DNA of 64,000 bases. It comes from Metaphire vulgaris (lineage: Eukaryota; Annelida; Clitellata; Crassiclitellata; Megascolecidae). The stretch is from the NCBI GenBank assembly GCA_018105865.1, contig CM030868.1:7478811-7542810 (forward strand), written 5' to 3'. Positions within the stretch are counted from its first letter, which is position 1, and every line of letters begins with the position of its first letter. Position numbers and translations under genes: made by a program. Shown piece after piece: positions 57,630-64,000 of this stretch. A model generated the notes under the pieces. It saw only the letters and a program-made list of their open reading frames with translations. It had not been told where the DNA came from and did no database searches.

Positions 57630-58847
57630 TAACTTCCGGATATTGATGTGAGTAGATATTTATATTATTACTGTGAAAGTAACAGTTCGCGTTTTTAAAG
57701 GGCAAGTTGAGTCAAATAACTTTAAAATATAATTTGTAGTGTCGCGACCCATGATGTGACGACCCGCAACCGTAAAATTATTTTCGTTCATAAAGTAAGC
57801 TGATAAAAATATTAATGCCTGCGACAATTGAAGTGTTCGAAATAATTCTAATTCTGATTCAATTGTTTGCAATGTCTATCCTCGAATGAAAATGATAGTA
57901 AACAAAACCAGTAACTACCGATAGGGAAATTTTGTCGGCCTACAACATCAAGTTTTGTGCTTCAGAAAAGATAGTTAATTAAGACTTAAGAGACAACCCC
58001 ATATTTCCGATGGTCTCAGGCGACCTCTGGCAAATCGTCATTCGACCTCTGTTGGGATCGTGACCCACAGGTTGAGAACCGCTGATCTACTTGATATATC
58101 AAATTTCAGTTATGGCGTTAATCGCCTGTTCCCATGGACTCTGCATCTTCTTCTACAGGAGTGGAGTACAGTACAACGTGTGCCGGGGTACTAGCCTACA
58201 GCTAAGGTATAGAGCTAGGGACACGTAATATATAAAGTATGTAATCAGTCCAGAGAGTGACTGTCCACATTATCAGTTAGCTACTATTACATTGCTATAC
58301 TAATGTTCTCTATTGGCCAGTGGGTGTGGCCTCCATAGCGTCAGTTATCTATCACGTGACATATCGCGTTCTTAAGATAAAACAATAACTAAAAATAATT
58401 CTATAACTATAGCGTCTAAAAAGTCTATTGGAAACGCCTGTAGTTTCCAGTTGCTATTCTCTCAATGTGTCTCAATGCCTGTTCATTCAGAGGGTTCTGA
58501 AATGTCATTAATATTCTCTTCCTGTGGCAAGGTCGTTCTCCGTATCAGCTTCTCTTTGAATTTGAATCTGATCTGCACTCGTCCATGACTCGTCGCTGAC
58601 CTCGGAGTGGGGGCCGGTTCATCGGTTGCTTTGGAAATGCATTTCTGAGAAATACAGTGTTGAATGCGGAGGGGTGCAAAGGGTGAAGTAGAAGGGGTGA
58701 AGAGGGGTCAAAAGAGGTGTCGATTTCTCCTTCGGTGGACAGTTTAACGAAACACAGGTGTCAGAGGTGTCTCTGCTTGGATTCAAGGCAATAATTTGAG
58801 TCTGGGTCTCGAGTATCTGTGAAGATGGGAAACGCAGATGGAAACGC

Positions 58848-58850
<3 letters not shown>

Positions 58851-58912
<62 letters not shown>
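58851..58912. repeat. (GT)n microsatellite
   Basis: About 31 uninterrupted GT units. Confidence 0.95.
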
Positions 58913-58914
<2 letters not shown>

Positions 58915-59289
58915 CTGCTTTGGAATGTGACCTTTTTGACCCGAGAGCTTCGTAAATTCCACTTTTAATTTCTTTGTGCAGGTAAATGGTTAACAGACTG
59001 AGGTAATTTACGCAAATTCATGGCTCTGTAGATCTAATGTATTTTTGCTCACGTATGATAGCACGTATGATAAGGAATCATACGTTAAAATACGTACGTG
59101 TGATGCAAAAAATATAATTCGTATGATACGTATGATCGAGCTTTGGTGCCCAGGGCTGCCGCCTCTGACCCCTCTTCACGCTGCGCCACTGGATGCTTAT
59201 ATATATATTGCCTGCGGCTTAGTTTGTATGATTGAATTTTGAGCTGAACGTCATATTCAGTAGCTGATCTGAAGTGGGAACTCTTTCAG

Positions 59290-59589
59290 ATTCTCAGCCT
59301 AAGTGTGAAGTGATAAATGTCCCGGAGAATTTCACGGAGTCAGAGGAATTCCGCTGCAGTGTTAAATATCGTGGAAACTGGAGGCCTAATATCACTTGGA
59401 TATACAATGGAAAGGCAGTGCAAGGAAAGAGCAACGATTCTATTGACACAGTTTCTTCCACAGTTAAAGTAAAGGGAAACGATTTGACTAACTATTCAGA
59501 TTATAAATGCATGGTTTATTTCACCTCTGGATCCGCAAATGAAGAAGGATATGCGACAAATCTTCCTTCCAACTTTAGCTGTTTTCTAG
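59290..59589 (+). CDS. Ig receptor copy 3, Ig domain 2 exon
   Basis: 300 nt, open, same splice sites and phases as copy 2. Core cysteines (EFRCSV, DYKCMV) and tryptophan (NITWIYN) are kept. By eye it differs from copy 2 at about 15 amino-acid-changing and 3 silent positions. The first sequon (NVT) is lost and the set of others is reshuffled (NFT, NIT, NDS, NYS, NFS). Confidence 0.9.
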
Positions 59590-60834
59590 GTCAGTGCAAT
59601 CTTTAGTTTCTCTTGATTTAAATGCACATGAGTTAACGGTATATTCCAAATAGGCTATCAATACGTAGACTCTCTTTCTTTCTCTCTCTCTCTCTATCTC
59701 TCTCTCTCTCTGTCTCTCTCAGTGGCGTCGTCATTTCACGCTTTTCTTGGGGGGGGGGCCGAGAAATTCTGTAAAATTTTTCTTTTTAATTTTATATATG
59801 ACGCCAAATGACGCCTCTGCTCTCTCTCTCTCTCTCCGCTAAAAAATCTCAATTCTCTTATTTAAATACTCGAGAAAATTTATCCTGTCAGTTGCGTAAG
59901 TACCAGAGATAAAATAAAGTCATGAGGTAAGTAAGTAAAACGAAATTTCTATAGCTCTGTCTGAAAGCTTGGCGCAATGCACCAGTTTATTCACGAGTGC
60001 TCAACCTGGGTAAAATCCATACGGTCCGTAATCGGTAGTCCGTGGTGATCAAGGTTGTAGATCCAGGCAGGCAGTCCCAGCAAAGTATTTTTATGGAGGA
60101 TGATAAGATTTGCGGTGGATAGAATCAGTGATGACGCTTCACCATGTTGATGACTGGAGATGCATCCCCCACCGGTTTTTTCGGTTAAGTTTATTAAAGT
60201 CTTCAAATTCAGTGAACTAAAAGCTGCGAGTGACCTTTTTTGCTTGTCAACCTATTTTCAGGTAAGTTTATCAGAAAAAATAATGCGGGTGACCTTTTTC
60301 GTTTGCCATAGTTTTCCTTAAGATGTAGGGGGAAATACTGCTTGTCAGGCTTTTTTGGCAAGATTTATTAACATTCAGTGGGCAAAACACTGGCAATGAC
60401 CTTTTTCTTTCTTTCTTTCTTCTTCTCTTTGCATCCCCCCACCGGCTTCCTATAAACTCTTTGCATTTCACTCACCAAGAATTCCTGGAACCGCCACTAG
60501 ATAGAATGTATGCATATACTCCATATAGTAAGGATTTCGCTATAAGATTTCTCGAATTCTTTAATTTGTTTTCGTAAAGTGATGGCCACTGATTTATCGA
60601 CCGAGGAGAACCAGAGCTATTGATCTATCAGATCTCTGACGGAAGATCACTCCAGAGACGATGCACAGTGTATCATGAGATAGACCGATCTGAGAAGTTT
60701 AGTGACGCGGCTGTTGGCTGAACGAGTGTCAGGCCGGCAGATGTACTAGTTGACCACTTCGTTTGAATTACAAAGAGATTACGAAGGTACTTAGGCTTTG
60801 AGAACTGGATGGCGTTGTATTTTGTGAGCATTAG

Positions 60835-60837
<3 letters not shown>
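59590..60837 (+). other. Intron 3 of copy 3, first part
   Basis: Parallels 19767-20464 of copy 2: (CT)n runs (59668-59720, 59820-59836) around a small MITE-like piece (CAGTGGCGTCGTCATTTCACG … AAATGACGCCTCTG, about 59720-59817), a (TAAG)n CR1-type tail (59925-59960), three TGACC-T-run-GCTTGTCA modules (60230-60360), and the empty site of the 20465 retroelement (about 60590). Confidence 0.6.

Positions 60838-60918
<81 letters not shown>
60838..60918. repeat. (GA)n microsatellite
   Basis: Paralogue of 22026-22104, about 40 units. Confidence 0.95.
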
Positions 60919-60919
<1 letters not shown>

Positions 60920-61472
60920 GCATTTTAAATGGTCCATTTTAAATGGTCCATTTACGAAAATCTTTGTTCTTCGGTCACGTTTATCTGACGCGACTTAACA
61001 TCTTGTAAAGCATTCTCTACCGATTATTATTACACATTAACGTTGGCCTAACTACGTATGAAATAGAGACATCTGAAGATAAGGCAATTTATTTAATGAA
61101 GATGTCATGATGGAAAATATCATATGAGAGGGAATCTTTCATATGAATATTTTGAATATTTTATTGTTTTTATGATTGTTGTGTAGAAGATAAGCTACTC
61201 AAGATTGCTTCAGAAGGCCAAAAAAATCGTAAGAATTTTATAAATTATTTCCCCTTGCAAATACATGTGTACTTTTGCTTCAAAGATAGCAATAATGCCA
61301 TTATGGCCCGCCATCAAAGCCATTGTTGAATGTCCTAGGCAGTAGGCACTAACTTTCAATTCCTGAGCTCAGGATATGAAACTCGCTCATGATGATACAA
61401 GTTTGTCTTGATTCCCTCATGACCATTAGATCAAGACTTGTGAAATTCTCTATCTCCCATTGGGCCATTGCC

Positions 61473-61659
61473 CAGTGTTTATTCTAGGCCTTCTTAGGGG
61501 GGAATTCCCCCCCCCAAGTTTGAAAATTCCCCCCAAATTTTGTTAGATGTTGGCTGGGGGAATGGAAATTTTCCCCCAAACGTGTGGAAACTCAAACCTT
61601 GTCCCCCAAACATTTCAAAATCCCCCCAATGTCAAGGGGGCTAGAATAAACACTGGCCA
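61473..61659. mobile_element. hAT-type MITE in copy 3 intron 3 (about 187 bp)
   Basis: Ends CAGTGTTTATTCTAGGCC and GGCTAGAATAAACACTGG, flanked by CCATTGCC on both sides (1-nt ambiguity). Copy 2 has the single site at about 22646-22655. Same family as 35430-35758. Confidence 0.85.
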
Positions 61660-61739
61660 TTGCCTGTTGTTATTAGCAGCGGAAGACAAAGTCATGCGTA
61701 TTCGCAGATCTTGAAACTTACTTAAATAAACTATAGCGT

Positions 61740-61880
61740 TGTTTAAAGTGGATTAGAATTAGGAAGCTAGGATGCATTACTGCCTGCGAGAAGGCCACTA
61801 GGGGCGCTAACGGTGATTGAACTCTGATCCGTCAGCCTACCGCTCCAGCGCCTAACCCGCTCTTCCATTTTCCTCCCCCC
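61740..61880 (-). mobile_element. tRNA-derived SINE-like repeat (copy 3)
   Basis: Counterpart of 22725-22870, with the same minus-strand A-box and B-box-like segments. Confidence 0.5.
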
Positions 61881-62210
61881 AAAGCTTCAAAGCTAAGATA
61901 GGCTGATGCAAAAATGCAATACAGAAATAGCGCTTTAGAAGTTTTAGTCAATTATGCAGAATACTGATACTGTGGACCTGAGAAAGTATCCCTATTTGAG
62001 TTTCCGTGGTAGCCTAAATTGAAAATCCGATTTGTCAATTTTCTTGTTCCAAAAGCAGAGACCCTTTATTATGACGTCCGCTGTGCAGTAAGACTTACTT
62101 TAGCGGAATTTAGCCAGCATACACTTCAACACTGATTTCTAAACAGTTTTGGAGAAAATATAATAGATTTCTTTCTTTTCTTGCAACAAAAATGTCTCTA
62201 ATATTTTCAG

Positions 62211-62309
62211 CGTTTACGTGGATCATGGTTGGATCTGCTATGATTGCTTGCTTCGTTACAGTATGCTGTGCCATAGCAATATATGGCTATGCCAGTAAGC
62301 GCCAGAAAG
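62211..62309 (+). CDS. Ig receptor copy 3, transmembrane exon (+6 nt)
   Basis: 99 nt instead of 93: an in-frame six-base insertion changes IYASKRQK to IYGYASKRQK at the inner membrane border. Acceptor ATTTTCAG and donor GTACGA are conserved. The added Gly-Tyr lengthens the juxtamembrane piece by two residues. Confidence 0.85.
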
Positions 62310-62630
62310 GTACGATGGTAAAGTTTTTGTTTTACTAATATATCCATAAATATTGTAATTGAATTTAACTATACCAGGTGCAGGTCTCCTGTAGATTCTA
62401 GAAGAGGCTAAGGGCACATTAGCCTAAGTCTACGTTTTAGCTCCAAGGCATTCACTGCATTGCATTACACAATTTTCTTTATAAAATATAATGTTCAGAA
62501 TTGACAATGTATAAAAGCCATTTTAGTCATGTTGTACAAAGTCATAGTGAAAAATCGAGTTTTCTATTGCTAGAAGCGAATTTGTCCATGACATTGTCTA
62601 TAGATATGTCCATCTCTTTGTGGATATACA

Positions 62631-62772
62631 CAGGGTTGGAGTTGCCGGGGGTAACCCTCCCAGCTAACTTTGCAATCCTCCCAAAAATCGCATATCGGGT
62701 TCATGCAGTTTCTGTCATTCATTGAATTTCAGTCCTCAACCCCCCAGCTCAAATTTCACAGCTCCAGCACTG
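62631..62772. mobile_element. Small hAT-type MITE (142 bp), shared
   Basis: Counterpart of 30865-31014; ends CAGGGTTGGAGTTG and CAGCTCCAGCACTG; flanks GATATACA/AATATACA. Confidence 0.8.
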
Positions 62773-63722
62773 AATATACACCAAGGCTAAACCGTTTAGA
62801 CGATCATCTTCCATTGAAGATGCATTATTGGTGGGCCGGTTGGATGGGGAGAATGCATCCCCAATCATCCCCAACGTGAAACCGCCCCCGATGATGATGG
62901 TCCAGCAAACGGTTTGAATAACTGTTGCTTACCGTGAAATTTTAGAGACGATAAAAATGTTTAGATATAATCTTTTGGACACGCCTCTATGCCCCCGTGC
63001 TACTAATAATTATTATTACTAATTTACTAGCACGCGGTTGTTACTTGGAAATGAAAATGCCAGTCCTCTTTCAACGGACAAAATAATCACAGGCATAATT
63101 AACCCTCGAACTGCGATAATACTCGCAGAAATCCCTGATTCCAGGGCCACCGATTAACACTAGAAGGTCCACAAGTGAGACAGTCTGTCACTTGACATTT
63201 TTGATTAATGTCATGGTCAGAGTTTAGATAGGAAAATTCTGTAAAATTTGACAGTTCCTCTTTCGACCCAAGTTCTAGGAAATTGCAGAAAAACTCTTTC
63301 AAAATACTTAGCTAGTGTTTGTTCGGTGTCTATAGGGGCCTATCCCTCGAAGGCCAAACCGCGTCAATTGACGCAATCGAGTTTCACTATGAAGCTACAC
63401 TGTACCAGGTGTACCCATATAGAAACACTATATAGTGCAACAACAATAAATACAATTACAGTGTTATCGGTACTGACAAAAGAACTTAATCTTAGTACTA
63501 AATAAATATTGAATTGATAAAAATGTCAGTTAAAATACTTATCAATTATAGCATCTGATCAGAGTCAATTGTCAGCGAATTTCAAACCACACTTAACGTT
63601 CATTTACATCTGACATACAGTAGATAGCTGCTAAACACTGTCCGTAAACTGGTCGTTTGCACTCAGTACACTTAGTCGTTGTTCGACTGCGCTTACAATT
63701 TGCTCCCTCTCCCACGTCACTC

Positions 63723-63979
63723 CAGAGCCGTAGCTAGGGGCGGGGGCAAGCCGTCCCGGGCGCCGACCGGTGGGGGCGCAATTTGGAGGATGTGAAAAAT
63801 AAATTAAAAAATAGCTGTGCGGAATAAATGAAAAAAGGAAAAAAGGTCGTCATCAGCCCGAAAAATGGATAAGAAAACTGTGTGACGACTAAAAAAGGTC
63901 GTCGACGAAATTTAGGGGCGCAAAATATGAATCTTGCCCCGATTATCTGGGCGCAGAAAACCCAAGCTACGAGGCTCTG
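63723..63979. mobile_element. hAT-type MITE (257 bp), shared
   Basis: Counterpart of 31971-32212; ends CAGAGCCGTAGCTAGGG and CTACGAGGCTCTG; flanks CGTCACTC/CGTCACCG. Confidence 0.8.
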
Positions 63980-64000
63980 CGTCACCGTATGCTTCAATTC

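Larger units (their letters stand above)
57019..59145. mobile_element. hAT-type element in copy 3 intron 2 (2127 bp)
   Basis: Ends CAAAGCTCGATCATACG and CGTATGATCGAGCTTTG are perfect inverted repeats; perfect duplication GTGCCCAG (57011-57018 and 59146-59153). Copy 2 has the empty site at 19328-19335. CGTATGATACG words fill the subterminal zones. No transposase frame; it contains the 57190 element, a hAT-like end near 58065-58083 and a (GT)n run. Confidence 0.97.
62310..64000 (+). other. Intron 4 of copy 3 to the window edge
   Basis: Aligns with 30544-32220 of copy 2 almost throughout, including the two shared MITEs. The tail exon was not reached: in copy 2 it lies 4.6 kb after the TM exon. 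Confidence 0.8.

Overview
The window reads as eukaryotic nuclear DNA: intron-split genes with GT/AG sites, many DNA transposons, non-LTR and LTR retroelements, Helitrons and very long microsatellites. The frequent TAGGCCTA-type words, the element mix and an expanded innate-type immunoglobulin receptor suggest a marine invertebrate deuterostome, most likely an echinoderm. That is an inference; no single sequence here proves the species.

The biological core is a tandem array of one immunoglobulin-superfamily receptor gene, all on the + strand with a repeat unit of about 28-32 kb. Copy 2 is complete: signal peptide exon (11785-11821), Ig domain 1 (17100-17390), Ig domain 2 (19467-19766), transmembrane exon (30451-30543) and a tyrosine-rich cytoplasmic tail with stop codon (35129-35364). 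Every intron is phase 1, the exon lengths sum to 957 nt, and the product would be 318 residues. Copy 1 enters from the left with only its transmembrane exon (1934-2026) and tail exon (7388-8539); the tail is split by a 944-bp hAT element. Copy 3 runs off the right edge: signal exon 42901-42937, Ig1 55380-55671 (1-nt insertion), Ig2 59290-59589, transmembrane 62211-62309; its tail would lie beyond the window. Copies 2 and 3 differ in the Ig exons mostly by amino-acid-changing substitutions.

Introns and spacers are dense with transposons. Because the three units are paralogous, many insertions can be read against an empty or filled site in another unit. A 7.26-kb Ty3/gypsy element with nearly identical LTRs sits in copy 2 intron 3 (22943-30202). 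A 9.7-kb Helitron (43981-53698) sits in copy 3 intron 1 with exact A/T insertion ends and a perfect empty site at 14333/14334; it carries a THAP-domain exon, a possible ligand-gated channel exon, a CR1-like element and several hAT elements nested several levels deep. About two dozen hAT-type elements with 8-bp target duplications could be delimited by eye.

Layout: 1-8539 end of receptor copy 1; 8540-11784 spacer with CR1 and hAT pieces; 11785-35364 receptor copy 2; 35365-42900 spacer with retroelement tails, SINE and hAT elements; 42901-64000 receptor copy 3. No rRNA gene, functional tRNA gene, CRISPR array or operon was seen.
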